Numbered from the stretch's first letter, positions 19,014 to 28,181 are shown. The stretch: 64,000 nucleotides of DNA from Deinococcus metalli (GCF_014201805.1 NZ_JACHFK010000018.1:5043-69042); one strand, 5' to 3'. Numbers and translations are program-made. Notes: generated by a model from the letters alone, not told the origin.

Positions 19014-19043
19014 GGGCGTGGTCAGGACGTCCTGACCACGCCC
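19014..19043. repeat. Perfect 30-bp palindrome
   Basis: GGGCGTGGTCAGGAC followed at once by its exact reverse complement, without a loop. It lies 7 bp after the stop of the 19051-19953 gene. In RNA it would form a strong hairpin with a small forced loop and could terminate that gene; in DNA it could be a dimer binding site. Confidence 0.6.
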
Positions 19044-19050
19044 GGGGCGG

Positions 19051-19953
19051 TCAGGGCCGGCCGAACCCACCGGTCGGCGCCAGCACCAGATCGTGTTCCT
19101 GCTGCCGCAGGGCCGCCAGCTGAGTGGTGAGGCGATTGCGGTGGTTGAGCTGCTGACGCACGTTCCAGGCCTGGCGGCTGAGGGTCTCCGTGATCACCGT
19201 CGGGTGCACGCAGGTCGTCACCCCAGAATCGGCAACCCGCACCTCGAGGCCCGGGAACATCAGCTCCGCGACCGCCTGGAACTGCTCGTAAAAGTCGTCG
19301 CGATCCTCCACCCGGTGGGTACCGACGTCCTTGGTGGGGAGCACGCAGGTCTGCCCGGTGTAGGTGCGCTCGGTTGGCCACTGACCGGCGCGCACGGCGG
19401 CCACGAACCGTTGCACCCCGTCGCCGCCGCAGTAGTGCTGGAACCCGCCCCACTCGAAGGTGCCCTCCGGCCCGAGGAGCTCATTGATGGCCGCGTGCGC
19501 CTCCACGTCGGTCATGCGGGCGAGCCGCCACGCCAGGCCGGAGAACAGCTCGGGCGCCGTCCAGGGCTGGATGTGCTTGGCCGGGTCGAGTTCGGTGACC
19601 AGCAGCGCCTGTTCCACCTGCAGGCTGGTCACCTGGGCGAACCGCGCGAGCTCGCCCGTGCTCCACCGGCTGAGCAGCTGCAGTGCCTTGATCTGGGGCC
19701 CGTGCGTCGTCAGCACGCCCTCCAGGGCGGCGTCGGTCATGAAATCGCCCAGGTTGTGCGTCACGAGCAGCGTCGCGGTAGGGTCGGCCTCGTCGTCCCC
19801 GGACAGCACCTGGACGCCGTGCATGTCGATGATGAGCTGGCGATACAGCGCATACGGAGTCATGGCGCGGCGCAGGTGCCGGGTCAGCGTCAGGGCGGCC
19901 GGCAGGGCGGTCGGGAGGTGGAGGGGGCTGGGCAGCGAGGGTCGCATCCCCAT
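19051..19953 (-). CDS. Hypothetical protein
   Basis: Protein of about 300 residues, unrecognised. Start uncertain between ATG 19953 and 19947; the longer frame to 19980 is a proline-rich extension. It contains LYRQLIIDMHGVQVLSGDDE, LLVTHNLGDFMTDAALEG and a possible coiled C-terminus (RQAWNVRQQLNHRNRLTTQL). GC content and codon use match the neighbours. The paired arrangement with the gene at 18102-18947 suggests an operon. Confidence 0.65.
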   Translation of the reverse strand: MGMRPSLPSPLHLPTALPAALTLTRHLRRAMTPYALYRQLIIDMHGVQVLSGDDEADPTATLLVTHNLGDFMTDAALEGVLTTHGPQIKALQLLSRWSTGELARFAQVTSLQVEQALLVTELDPAKHIQPWTAPELFSGLAWRLARMTDVEAHAAINELLGPEGTFEWGGFQHYCGGDGVQRFVAAVRAGQWPTERTYTGQTCVLPTKDVGTHRVEDRDDFYEQFQAVAELMFPGLEVRVADSGVTTCVHPTVITETLSRQAWNVRQQLNHRNRLTTQLAALRQQEHDLVLAPTGGFGRP

Positions 19954-20202
19954 AGCCTGGCAGGGGGGGGGGTCGATCAAACCGGCCGTCGACCTGGAAC
20001 CTCAGTCGGCCTCGGGTGGCCAGTGCTGGGCGGGCCACGTCAGCTGGCCGCGTTCATCCCGCTGGGGGAGACCGTTGGCTTCGCGCACGAGTCGATGGCA
20101 GTCAGCGTGGCGAGATCCGTGAGGGCATGACCGCAACTGTGATGTGTCCCGCGGCGCGGATCCGTCGACGTCAGCGAAGGGGTGGGTGCCAGGATCTGGG
20201 GC

Positions 20203-20811
20203 ATGACGGTGACCTCCCTTGATCTCATTCGTGTTCGGCTCGTGGCGCAGATGGCGCAGGGCCTGTGCCCCGTGCCGGGTCTGCTGCACGCCCTGGACAA
20301 CCTCGAGCCCCTGCCGACCATGCTGCCGGCCCGCCCCCTCGACCGCGCGGCGTGGCTGCGCACCATCGTCGTGCCCGCGCTGGCCGAGCGGCTGCGCGAG
20401 GGAGAGACTCCGGCGGCCGTCGCGACCGACTATGCGGCGTGCGTTGCCGGTGACGTGGCCACCATGCTCTGTCTGGAGAACCCGCTGATCAGCCGCGGCT
20501 ACATCGCCGTGGTCTATCCCGAGATGCGGGAGGTGCTGAGCTGGAACGACGACGCGCTGTGCGCGGTGGTGGCCGTCCAGGAGCGCGCGCTCGCCACCGC
20601 GATCCACTACCACGCAGGGATTTACCTTGACCACCCCACCCTGGTGAGGTCGCTGATCTGGGAGCTGAGGAGCGTCGTGCGGTGCCTCGCACCCCTCGTG
20701 CGGCAACCGGCGCGGGTGCGCCCCGTGCTGATCGCGGACGTGGTGCTGACGCCGGTGATCCACGCGCTCGAGGTGCTCGTGCAGGATCTGGCGACGCTGA
20801 AACGCCCCTGA
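20203..20811 (+). CDS. Hypothetical protein, helical
   Basis: Protein of 202 residues from ATG 20203, divergent from the preceding pair. Mostly helical (LAERLREGETPAAVATDYAAC, VVAVQERALATAIHYH) with no motif I recognise. No signal peptide or clear transmembrane segment. Confidence 0.6.
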   Translation: MTVTSLDLIRVRLVAQMAQGLCPVPGLLHALDNLEPLPTMLPARPLDRAAWLRTIVVPALAERLREGETPAAVATDYAACVAGDVATMLCLENPLISRGYIAVVYPEMREVLSWNDDALCAVVAVQERALATAIHYHAGIYLDHPTLVRSLIWELRSVVRCLAPLVRQPARVRPVLIADVVLTPVIHALEVLVQDLATLKRP

Positions 20812-21506
20812 GATCGCGAGCGCAGCGCCGCGCTGCGGCTCGCTCGCTGCACCAGGTCACGTCTTCGGAGCCGACTCGGATCAGTGACAGCCTGCGAGGA
20901 CAACGCGCGTGATCGCGCAGGGGGGCGCGCCCGATGGCCAGCATGCAACGTCGGGCGTGCCCCTGTGGTGGTTACGGAAGTGTGCTGGATCCGTTCAATC
21001 ACGTGGGGACGCCAGAGGTGGGTGCGGTGGGCGCCGTCCGATCGAGGGGCAGTGAGGCCTCCAGGGGTACGGGGCGGGCTGGGCGCGCTCGAGGAATCCC
21101 GGGGACTGGGCACGCCGTGGCGTCGTGGCCAAACCGGCGCGGAATCGGGCCGTTCAGTGCCCGGTGGACTGGCCTGACGGGGCTCAGATGCCCACAGGCG
21201 GGCGGTCACGGGCGTCGTGCTCGCAGGGCTCAGGGCGACTGGACAGTGCCGGCCAGCCGTTCACGGTGGCGTACTCGGTCAGTCGATCGGCAGCATGTTC
21301 GAAGTTGAGCGCTGCGTGCTCCCACAGGCCTGGCCCTGGGTCACACAACCTGTACATCGTTCCAGCTCGAACGTCACACCTGCACCCGACTCGAACGTCA
21401 CGCTCAGTGCACGTGCTATCCACATAGATGCACTCCGGAGAATTCTGGAATAGCGAAAATCCACTGTGCCACACGGCCTCTGTCGATGTCGCGCTCGTCT
21501 CTGTTG
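20812..21506. other. About 700 bp without a convincing gene
   Basis: Several frames are open on both strands but their predicted proteins are Arg/Gly/Pro-rich and lack any domain, the usual sign of shadow frames in GC-rich DNA. AT content rises after about 21350, towards the helicase promoter. Confidence 0.45.
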
Positions 21507-21512
21507 TAGAGT
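21507..21512 (+). promoter_or_regulatory. -10 box (TAGAGT) for a probably leaderless helicase gene
   Basis: TAGAGT ends 8 nt before the GTG at 21521, the spacing that places transcription start on the start codon. No Shine-Dalgarno is present. Leaderless genes with this layout are common in Deinococcus. Confidence 0.4.
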
Positions 21513-21520
21513 GCCCGGCA

Positions 21521-23659
21521 GTGTCCGGAATCCAGAAGCAGGTGACGCAGGTGGTGATGGAGGCGATGGCAGCCGGGCCGGGGGTGACGGTGATCCGTGC
21601 GGCCCCCGGCAGCGGCAAGACTGCGGGCGCCGTGCGGGCCATCGTGGAGCGGCTTCAGGATCCGCCGGCGCGCATCGTGTGGGCGGTGCGGGAGACGGTC
21701 GCCATAAGGAAAGGGCCAACTGAGAAACGAAAAAGGCCGGCTGGGCAATCGCTCGCGAGCCAGACGGTCGCCGCCCTGAATCAGGCGGCGGGGCATGAGT
21801 GTGCGCAGATCATCCTGGGCCAACAGCACCTGTCCGAAAAGGCGTACCTCGCGCAGTTCCGGTGGCCGCTCCCCGTGGCGGTCGTCTCACACGCCCACTT
21901 GCCGCTGATCCTGCAGTCGGGGCTTGAGGGATCGATCACCCAGCTGCGCGCCGCCCAAGCGATCATCGTTGATGAAGACCCACTCGGGGCGCTCACGCTT
22001 CACGGTGGCCTGCAGCCGGGCGGGCTGCGCTCCCTGCCGCTCAGGCGAGTGGTCGGCATCCTGGACGCGGTCACAGCGACCGCGGCGGATCGCGCCGCGG
22101 TCGCCAGGCTCGCCCGGATAGAGTTCGGCTGGTCGGCGGCGGACGTCTCCCTCGCGCACCAGGTGCAGGAATTCGGGGTGTTCCCGCCAGGTCAGTCCCC
22201 CACTGAGTCGGGATTGCGTGGCGCCGGGTTCTGGCAAGCGGCGGCGCCGGCGCTGGCCCTGCTCAAGACGTCCTGCGCCGCGCGGAATCAGCTGGAGGAC
22301 GCCCTCGCGGTCCACCTGCGGCCTGGTTCTGCGAACGACCCACTCGGTGCCGGCGCGCGTCAGGCCGTCGCCGACTTCGTGGTGCGAGAGCTGCTGGCCG
22401 ACCTTGTCGCCTGGGAAGCCGGAACGGTGACGACGCGCTACGGGCTGGTGTGGAAGGGCGGCGCTGCAGCGACCTACGGCAAGAGCCTGGCGTGGGATCT
22501 GCTGCAGCGCGTGCATGTCGACCGGCCCGTCATTGTCCTAGATGCCTATGCCGATGAGGCCCAGTACCGGGCGGTTTTTGGTGACATGGTACAGATCGTC
22601 GACGTCGGGCACCGACCGCCCCTGCACGTGGAGCTCGCCCCCGGCCTGGCGCTGGAGCCGGCCCGCCTGGAGTCCCGCAAGGCGCGGCTGGTGGCCCAGG
22701 AGGTGCAGGCCCATGCCGCGCGCAGCCCACAGGGTCAACTCCTGCTGGTCCCCAAGGACGTTGTGCCGTCGGTGAAGGGTCTGCTCGCTGAGGCAGCCAC
22801 GCTGGCCGGTGCGCCGGCCGCTGACGTGGCCGTCACCCACTGGTACAGCGGCCGCGGCGTCAATCATTTTCACGGCCGCGACGTGCGGGCCCTGACCCTG
22901 CCGCATCTGCCGCTCAGCCACGAGGTCTGCACGCTGAGCGCGCTTTACCCGCTGGCCGCGCAGGCACCGGAGCGCCGGGCCCTGCACAGGCACCATGAGC
23001 GTGCCGAACTGCTGCAGCTGCTTCATCGGGGCCGGCAGGGCCAGCATCCCCCTGGGGCCGCGCCGCGCGCGATCTTGCACGGCCTACCGTGCGCCCTGTG
23101 CCCGCGTGCGGCCCGGACGGCGTGCCGCGTGCAGGCGGAGGTTCACCCGCAGCCCTGTACCCAGTGGGACGGCGGAATCACCGTCAGCCCGTATCACGCG
23201 GCGGTGCCGGTCAAGGCGCTGAGCCGCAACCCCACCGCACGCGCCACCCTGGCGGCTGTGGCCCGAGATCTCCACCTGCTGTGCGGGGGCGTGCCGTTGC
23301 TGGCGTTGCAGGCGATCGGACTGGTGCCGTCGCAGGCTGGGCTGGATCCAGCCCAGCTTTACCGCGCGACCCAGATTCTGCTGCGCCACGCCACGCGGAA
23401 AGACTTACAAACCCTCGCGGCGTGGCGCGCCCGTTGGCTGGCGCAGAGCGGCCCCCATGAGCGGCGCCGGCTGCAGGTGTGGCCTGGAACGTCGCAGCTC
23501 AGGGACAACTCACACCGGCTGGTCGAGGAGGTGCTGTGTGCTGCGCCCTGGGCGTGGCAGCGCTGGCGGATCGCCCGGCCGCCGCGCCGGTCGCCCCACG
23601 TGGTCTGGGCCGTGGACGAGACACAAGCGGATCGTGCGCTGACGGTGGTGGCGCCCTGA
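21521..23659 (+). CDS. Helicase-like P-loop ATPase, plasmid type
   Basis: Protein of 712 residues. Walker A is APGSGKT at 28-34, and the Walker B/DEAD-like box is IIVDEDP at about 148-154. The second RecA-like half shows VIVLDAYADEAQY, LLLVPKDVV and HWYSGRGVNHFHGRDVRALTLPHLP, the thWy..RG.N.f.d pattern I know from helicase-like proteins on plasmids and phages. A cysteine cluster CALCPRAARTAC sits around residue 525. GTG 21521 is chosen from the -10 box spacing; an upstream ATG at 21428 lacks support. It precedes the 29-bp-period array and the TnpB-like/primase operon and may unwind an origin there. Confidence 0.72.
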   Translation: MSGIQKQVTQVVMEAMAAGPGVTVIRAAPGSGKTAGAVRAIVERLQDPPARIVWAVRETVAIRKGPTEKRKRPAGQSLASQTVAALNQAAGHECAQIILGQQHLSEKAYLAQFRWPLPVAVVSHAHLPLILQSGLEGSITQLRAAQAIIVDEDPLGALTLHGGLQPGGLRSLPLRRVVGILDAVTATAADRAAVARLARIEFGWSAADVSLAHQVQEFGVFPPGQSPTESGLRGAGFWQAAAPALALLKTSCAARNQLEDALAVHLRPGSANDPLGAGARQAVADFVVRELLADLVAWEAGTVTTRYGLVWKGGAAATYGKSLAWDLLQRVHVDRPVIVLDAYADEAQYRAVFGDMVQIVDVGHRPPLHVELAPGLALEPARLESRKARLVAQEVQAHAARSPQGQLLLVPKDVVPSVKGLLAEAATLAGAPAADVAVTHWYSGRGVNHFHGRDVRALTLPHLPLSHEVCTLSALYPLAAQAPERRALHRHHERAELLQLLHRGRQGQHPPGAAPRAILHGLPCALCPRAARTACRVQAEVHPQPCTQWDGGITVSPYHAAVPVKALSRNPTARATLAAVARDLHLLCGGVPLLALQAIGLVPSQAGLDPAQLYRATQILLRHATRKDLQTLAAWRARWLAQSGPHERRRLQVWPGTSQLRDNSHRLVEEVLCAAPWAWQRWRIARPPRRSPHVVWAVDETQADRALTVVAP

Positions 23660-24454
23660 CCCCAGGAATGAGGGGGGCACGCGGGGCCGTTCGTGTGACC
23701 TGAACCGCGTCACCCCACACCGGATGACCCGGTGGCCGTCACCCCACGGCACGCGACCCGACCACCGTCACCCCAGACCAGAGGGAGTGACGGGAAGCAC
23801 CCCACATCGCGCCCCCTGTCGATCCGACCCCAGGGCAGGGCACCCGTCGGTCTCGACCCCACACCTCGTGACCCGGTCGACCTGCGCACGTGACGTGACC
23901 TTCCACCCCACCGCGGCATCACTGCGGGGGTGCGGGGCGGCCTGGGTTTCGCCCTCTGACGGGGTCGGATTTCGGGCGGCCTGATGCGGTCAAAAATCAT
24001 CGGGCGCGGGTGGCGCATTGTCAGAACAGTCCTAGACATCGGTTTTTTGTTCGCTAAGTGAAAACGCCGTGCTGGTCGGCATTAAAACGCAACATGTGAT
24101 CCATGTTTCTTTTCGTGTTCGCTAAGGAATCTCGGCCCAAGTTCAGGCAGATTTCGGCCCGATTTTGCACCCGTTTCAGGCCCTGCTTCCAGACCCAGGT
24201 GTCCAAGTGCGGCGCGACTGCGGCACGACTGCGCACGCCAGGGCACCTGCTGAGAAATCGCTTCGCGTGACCCCCGCACGACGACCCCAGGTGGCAAGGG
24301 GTGATCGCAACTGCGCAGGACAACGAACCCTGCGGGCGTCACCCCACTCGACGTGACCCGCTCGAGAATTCATTGGAATGCGAAACCGCATGGACACGGG
24401 GAGGGGATGGGAACACATCACCCCACCTCAGGGCACCTGAGGGTGAGCACCCCA
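23656..24454 (+). repeat. Array of about 12 CACCCCA motifs, mostly on a 29-bp period
   Basis: Nonamers of the type (G/A/C/T)(T/C/G)(C/G)ACCCCA start at 23656, 23709, 23738, 23767, 23796, 23824, 23853, 23902, 24281, 24338, 24417 and 24446. Between 23709 and 23853 the step is 29, 29, 29, 28, 29, and the last two are again 29 apart. The best copies are bipartite: GTCACCCCAC, about five bases, then GTGACCCGG/GCGACCCGA (units at 23709, 23738, 23853, 24338). The sequence between is variable and the region is otherwise non-coding. It looks like an iteron or centromere array rather than CRISPR. It occupies the 926 bp between the helicase and the TnpB-like gene. Confidence 0.7.
24030..24130. other. 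AT-rich pocket with repeated GTTCGCTAAG
   Basis: A local AT-rich segment inside the array region. GTTCGCTAAG appears at 24049-24058 and 24117-24126, each preceded by a T-rich run (TTTTTT and TTTTCGT). It could be the melting element of an origin or hold a promoter for the TnpB-like operon. Confidence 0.4.
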
Positions 24455-24585
24455 CTGCCGGGGAACCCAGGAGGAATCGCGCAAAACAGCTCCAAGGGCA
24501 CCCAAGGAACAGGGGCAACATCGGCAGCAACCTCAACCAGGGCAAGGGGCCCTGGCGGCCAGGAACGCAACCGATCAGGAGGAGC

Positions 24586-26022
24586 ATGCCCCCACCCGAT
24601 CCGCACATCCATCTTCGACACCCGCTGTATCCCACCCCCACGCAACAGCGCGAACTGGACGCCCTCTGGGCACTCGCCCGACAGATCTGGCGTGTCCTCG
24701 CGGTGCACGCGCGACTGGAGGCGGACGGCCAGCCGCAGTCCCTGCAGGAGGTCGCGGCGCTCGTCGTGGCCGGGGCCATGCCACCCACCAGTCGGGCCGC
24801 GCGATCCGTTCCACGGCGCACCACGGCCGAGCGGCGCAATGAACTCGAGGCGGTCGCGCGCGCGCTGGGCTGGCGGGCGCATCTCGGCAGCAGCACGCTC
24901 GACGGTCTCGTCCAGGCATTCGGCCGCAGTGTGCGCGCTCTGGGTCACGTCGCCGATCCGGCGTGCATCTCGTTAAACCCGCCAGAGACCTTTGCGCTGA
25001 CGTACCGTGGGCTCGCGCGGCCTGTGGACGACCTGCATGTCGAGATTGCGGGCATCTCGGGGCTGGTGCTCGCCCCGGTGTATCTGATGCCCGGGCCGGC
25101 CAGGCTCGCCGTGCACGCGTGGCAGAACGCCTTCTTCGCCAGCCTCAGCACCACCCGGAGCGACCTCGAGGCCGCGCTGCTGACCGGCGACACTGACGCC
25201 GGTGCCCGGTACCTCGCTCACCTGGCCAGGTACGGCCCGCTGGAGCTCCATCTGGCCGCGGCGAGATCCACTCCGGCGCTGGGATCGCCGATCACCCTGC
25301 ACCTGGCCCAGGGCGTGCAACTCCACCGCAGCGTGGCCGGCGACGAGATCAGCTGGGCGTTCCAGCTCACCCACCTCTCGCCACCCCGCCACCAGGCGCT
25401 GCTCGCGATCGATCCCGGGCAGCGGGCCCTGTGGACGTGGATCACCGCTCACCACGGCCAGGGCCAGGTGCCCAATCCGCTGGCCCAGACGCACCCGTGG
25501 CAGCCAGGGCTCCCGACGCCGCCAGACGGCCTCGTCCGGCGATCCCATGACCTGCGGTACGCCCATGTGCGCCGTCACCAGCTGCTGTACGCCACCCAGC
25601 TGCAGCCGCGTCTCGAGCGCGCCCTGGCCCACTTCCTGACGTTCGCGGGCGTCGCCATCGAGGACACGGCGCTCGCCCGCATGGCCCAGCGCGGCCTGGA
25701 CTACGCCCCGTTCGTGGCCTTCAGTGGGACGCGCCAGTACGAACGGTTCCTGACCGATCTGGCGCAGCACGATCCGGCGCGCCGGATCGCGGTCTGGGTG
25801 CCCCCGGAGGGCACCTCGGTGGACTGCTCGGTCTGTGGCCTGCCCGACGCCATGCGCTACTGGCGCCGGGTGGGTCGGTGTCGCGGCTGTGGTGTGCGAC
25901 TGGACCGTGACGTCAACGGTGCGCGCAACATCTACCAGCGCGCCGCCGCGATGTGGCCGGTGACGACGCTCCCGTGGGTGCCGGCCGCCCTACCGAGGCC
26001 ACGGCGCCGGGGGACGCGGTGA
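24586..26022 (+). CDS. TnpB-like RuvC nuclease without a transposase partner
   Basis: Protein of 478 residues. The N-terminus HLRHPLYPTPTQQRELDALW matches the start of TnpB/OrfB proteins. The RuvC parts follow: D276 in LLAIDPGQRAL (RuvC-I), E359 in GVAIEDTALARM (RuvC-II), the zinc ribbon C414/C417 and C432/C435 (TSVDCSVCG ... GRCRGCG), and D442 in LDRDVNGARNI (RuvC-III). All catalytic residues look intact. TnpB proteins are RNA-guided DNA nucleases of IS200/IS605 elements. Here there is no TnpA, no terminal hairpins, a longer divergent middle region (100-260), and the stop overlaps the next gene by 4 bp in a three-gene operon with a primase. ATG 24586 follows AGGAGG. A domesticated or replication-associated role is my inference. 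Confidence 0.82.
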   Translation: MPPPDPHIHLRHPLYPTPTQQRELDALWALARQIWRVLAVHARLEADGQPQSLQEVAALVVAGAMPPTSRAARSVPRRTTAERRNELEAVARALGWRAHLGSSTLDGLVQAFGRSVRALGHVADPACISLNPPETFALTYRGLARPVDDLHVEIAGISGLVLAPVYLMPGPARLAVHAWQNAFFASLSTTRSDLEAALLTGDTDAGARYLAHLARYGPLELHLAAARSTPALGSPITLHLAQGVQLHRSVAGDEISWAFQLTHLSPPRHQALLAIDPGQRALWTWITAHHGQGQVPNPLAQTHPWQPGLPTPPDGLVRRSHDLRYAHVRRHQLLYATQLQPRLERALAHFLTFAGVAIEDTALARMAQRGLDYAPFVAFSGTRQYERFLTDLAQHDPARRIAVWVPPEGTSVDCSVCGLPDAMRYWRRVGRCRGCGVRLDRDVNGARNIYQRAAAMWPVTTLPWVPAALPRPRRRGTR

Positions 26023-26945
26023 CGGTGATCCAAACGGCACACGCCGACCACCTCGCGGCGTCCTGGCCGGCCGACCTGCGTGGGGTTCGGGCCTACCTGC
26101 CGTACCGGTTCGTGACCCGCACGTCGGGCCGGCTGGGCAAGCGCCCGTGTTCTGCCCATGGCCGCTGGGTCGATCCGTTCGACCGGCAGTATCACCTGGG
26201 GTTCGGTCAGGCGCTGGACGTGTTGCGCCAGGGCGGGTGCGACGGGGTCGGCATCGTGCTGGCGATGGAGCCGTGGCGTGCTGGCCTCCCCCTGGTGGCC
26301 ATCGACCTCGACGGCGTGGTGAGCGGTGGGGAAGTTCATCCGGCGGCCCGCGAACTCGTGGCGCGTCTGGACAGCTACACCGAGCTCAGCGTCTCGGGGA
26401 CGGGGCTGCATGTCCTGGTCGCGGGGGAGGTGCCCCTGGCGGGTCGGCGCGGTCACATCAAAGACTTGGAGGTGGAGGTGATCACCTGTGGGTATGTGGC
26501 GGTCACCGGCCTGCGGCTGCCCGGCACGCCAGCCACGCTCAACGTTCGCTCCAGGGAACTGGCCGAACTTCATCAGACCCTGTTTCAGGCCCCGACTCCA
26601 CCCGTCCGTACGGTGGCTGTTGGCGTGCTGGACGATGAGCTCGTGCTCCAGCGCGCCCGCGCCGCCCGCAATGGGCGCCGATTCGCGGCGCTGTTCGACA
26701 GGGGAGACCTGTCGTCCCACGGTGACGACGCCAGTCGAGGTGATCTCGCCCTCCTCGCCATGCTGCGCTGGTACACGCTGGATCCTGTACAGCTGCACCG
26801 GCTGTGGGCGCGCAGCGCCCTGCACCGCCCTGAACGCTGGGCCCGGCCCGCCCACCGCGACGGACGGGATTACGCCACCGTCACCGTCGCCCGCGCGCTC
26901 GCGTTCAGCGGGCGTGTTCGTTCATCCCACAAAGGACAGCCATGA
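26019..26945 (+). CDS. Primase of the archaeo-eukaryotic type (plasmid/phage, NrS-1-like)
   Basis: Protein of 308 residues from GTG 26019 (GTGA overlap with the TnpB-like gene). The catalytic strand LVAIDLDG is at 92-99 (hDhD), and the second motif SYTELSVSGTGLHVLV at 119-134 carries the GxGxH signature; DLEVEVITCGYVAVTG gives the third. This is the pattern of primase-polymerases on plasmids and phages, as in NrS-1 polymerase. The C-terminal section (RFAALFDRGD, then SRGDLALLAMLRWY and HRLWARSALHRPERW) matches the helical cap that follows the primase domain in those proteins. No helicase domain is fused; the separate helicase at 21.5 kb could supply it. It would make RNA or DNA primers for replication. 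Confidence 0.8.
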   Translation: MTVIQTAHADHLAASWPADLRGVRAYLPYRFVTRTSGRLGKRPCSAHGRWVDPFDRQYHLGFGQALDVLRQGGCDGVGIVLAMEPWRAGLPLVAIDLDGVVSGGEVHPAARELVARLDSYTELSVSGTGLHVLVAGEVPLAGRRGHIKDLEVEVITCGYVAVTGLRLPGTPATLNVRSRELAELHQTLFQAPTPPVRTVAVGVLDDELVLQRARAARNGRRFAALFDRGDLSSHGDDASRGDLALLAMLRWYTLDPVQLHRLWARSALHRPERWARPAHRDGRDYATVTVARALAFSGRVRSSHKGQP

Positions 26946-27667
26946 CCCTTCCCTCGACCCCGCCCACCGTCACCGTCCCCCTTCACCCCACCACTGAACA
27001 GACCAGGCGGCTCGTCTCTATGGGCGAACGGCTGAACACCCTCCGCACCTGGTGTTACGCCCAGGCGGTCGGACATGTGCCGCCCGGTACCACCCTGGCT
27101 GAACTGGCGTACGGCGCTCCGGCCACCTCGAACGCCGTGAATGACGAGGTGGCCGCGCTGCTGCTGCTGTCGTCGTTTACAGATCTCCCGGCCGATGTGC
27201 TCGTCGAGACGATCACTGAGACTTGGCGGGCGATCCACGAAGAGCGCCAGCAGACAGGTCGCCTACGGCCGTATTCGCACGTGTGGGAGCGCTACGACAT
27301 CACCATTGCTGGCCCTGCTTGGGTGAGCGTGTGGACGCCCGAGCTTGTCACCTTGGCCGGGGTGGACGGTGCGGTGGAGGCGGAATTGACCCACCACACG
27401 GTGCCGCCTGCGGTGGTGCAGGGCTGGCGGAACGAGCGGCTGGCGTGGTGCGCGTGGGCGCAGGGCACCACGATCCGGCTCCGCGGGGCTCAGCTGGCGA
27501 GGTACCGCCAGGATCTGCGTCGGCACCGGGAAGCGGGGGAGACCCTGCCGTCGGTGGCGGAACTCCAGCAGGCCTGGGCCGCGGTGCCGGGCGTGGGTGG
27601 TCGGGCCCAGCTGCCGGGCGTGGCGCGGGTGGAACAGCTGGAGAGCGGGTGGTGGCTGACGCTCTGA
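26942..27667 (+). CDS. Protein resembling a TnpB N-terminus but lacking RuvC
   Basis: Protein of 241 residues starting in an ATGA overlap with the primase gene. The opening, TVTVPLHPTTEQTRRLVSMGERLNTLRTWCYAQA, has the same lay-out as the first 45 residues of TnpB proteins and of the TnpB-like protein two genes upstream. The rest (strands around YDITIAGPAWVSVWTPEL and a basic helix LRGAQLARYRQDLRRHR) could be the wedge/REC part, and no RuvC motif or zinc ribbon is present. It could bind RNA or modulate the nuclease. Homology to TnpB is weak by eye and needs structure comparison. Confidence 0.6.
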   Translation: MTLPSTPPTVTVPLHPTTEQTRRLVSMGERLNTLRTWCYAQAVGHVPPGTTLAELAYGAPATSNAVNDEVAALLLLSSFTDLPADVLVETITETWRAIHEERQQTGRLRPYSHVWERYDITIAGPAWVSVWTPELVTLAGVDGAVEAELTHHTVPPAVVQGWRNERLAWCAWAQGTTIRLRGAQLARYRQDLRRHREAGETLPSVAELQQAWAAVPGVGGRAQLPGVARVEQLESGWWLTL

Positions 27668-27728
27668 GCGCGCTGAGCAGATCGGCGGCGCGTGTGTCGG
27701 TACGAATGCACAGATGACCTGGCGTTGT

Positions 27729-28070
27729 TCACGCCAGCGCGTTGAATACGTCGCGCAGCATCAGGCTGGACAGGAGGCCCAGGGCACACACGGGGAGCAG
27801 GTCGCGCAGCGAACGGTCGGTGAGGGCGAACAGGCCAGCACCGACCAGGCACAGTCCGAGGAGCGGCGTCAGCACCCACGCGCAGAGGTCCGCCGCCAGA
27901 GTGGCCAGAAGCCCCAGGCCCCCGGGTGTTGTCGGGGCGACCAGGTGCAGCAGTGCGTAGAGCGGTGCGACGGTCTGAACGCACGCGAGCGCCTCGCGTT
28001 TCAGGCGATCGGTGGACACGTCGGGCACATCCGGCCATTGAAACGGTGGGTGGGGGCCTCGAGGTGACAT
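27729..28070 (-). CDS. Small membrane protein
   Basis: Protein of 113 residues, ATG at 28070. After a short polar N-terminus there are three hydrophobic segments (about 35-55, 60-82 and 90-108: LLATLAADLCAWVLTPLLGLCLVGAGLFAL). Size and layout recall holins or TrbC/VirB2-like pilins, but no specific signature is present. It is convergent with the TnpB/primase operon and divergent from the recombinase. Confidence 0.55.
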   Translation of the reverse strand: MSPRGPHPPFQWPDVPDVSTDRLKREALACVQTVAPLYALLHLVAPTTPGGLGLLATLAADLCAWVLTPLLGLCLVGAGLFALTDRSLRDLLPVCALGLLSSLMLRDVFNALA

Positions 28071-28181
28071 GACCCTATCGGAGCACAACAGGCGGGGGCG
28101 TGTCGGTTCGGCCCGACATTCCCCCTGGGGATTCAGTCCCGGCGCCACCCAGGGGGAGGCAAACCCCCCGACAAGACCTGT

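Noticed and set aside
24054..24323. Small leftward gene of 89 codons in the array region
   Set aside because: No ribosome-binding site and no domain; the frame runs through the repeats and the AT-rich pocket.
23656..24454. CRISPR array
   Set aside because: The conserved part is only about 9-10 bp and degenerate, the period is 29 bp in total with no room for repeat plus spacer, and no cas genes are present.
24586..26022. Intact IS200/IS605 insertion sequence
   Set aside because: No TnpA gene, no subterminal hairpins or target motif seen, and the gene is tightly coupled to a primase gene downstream.
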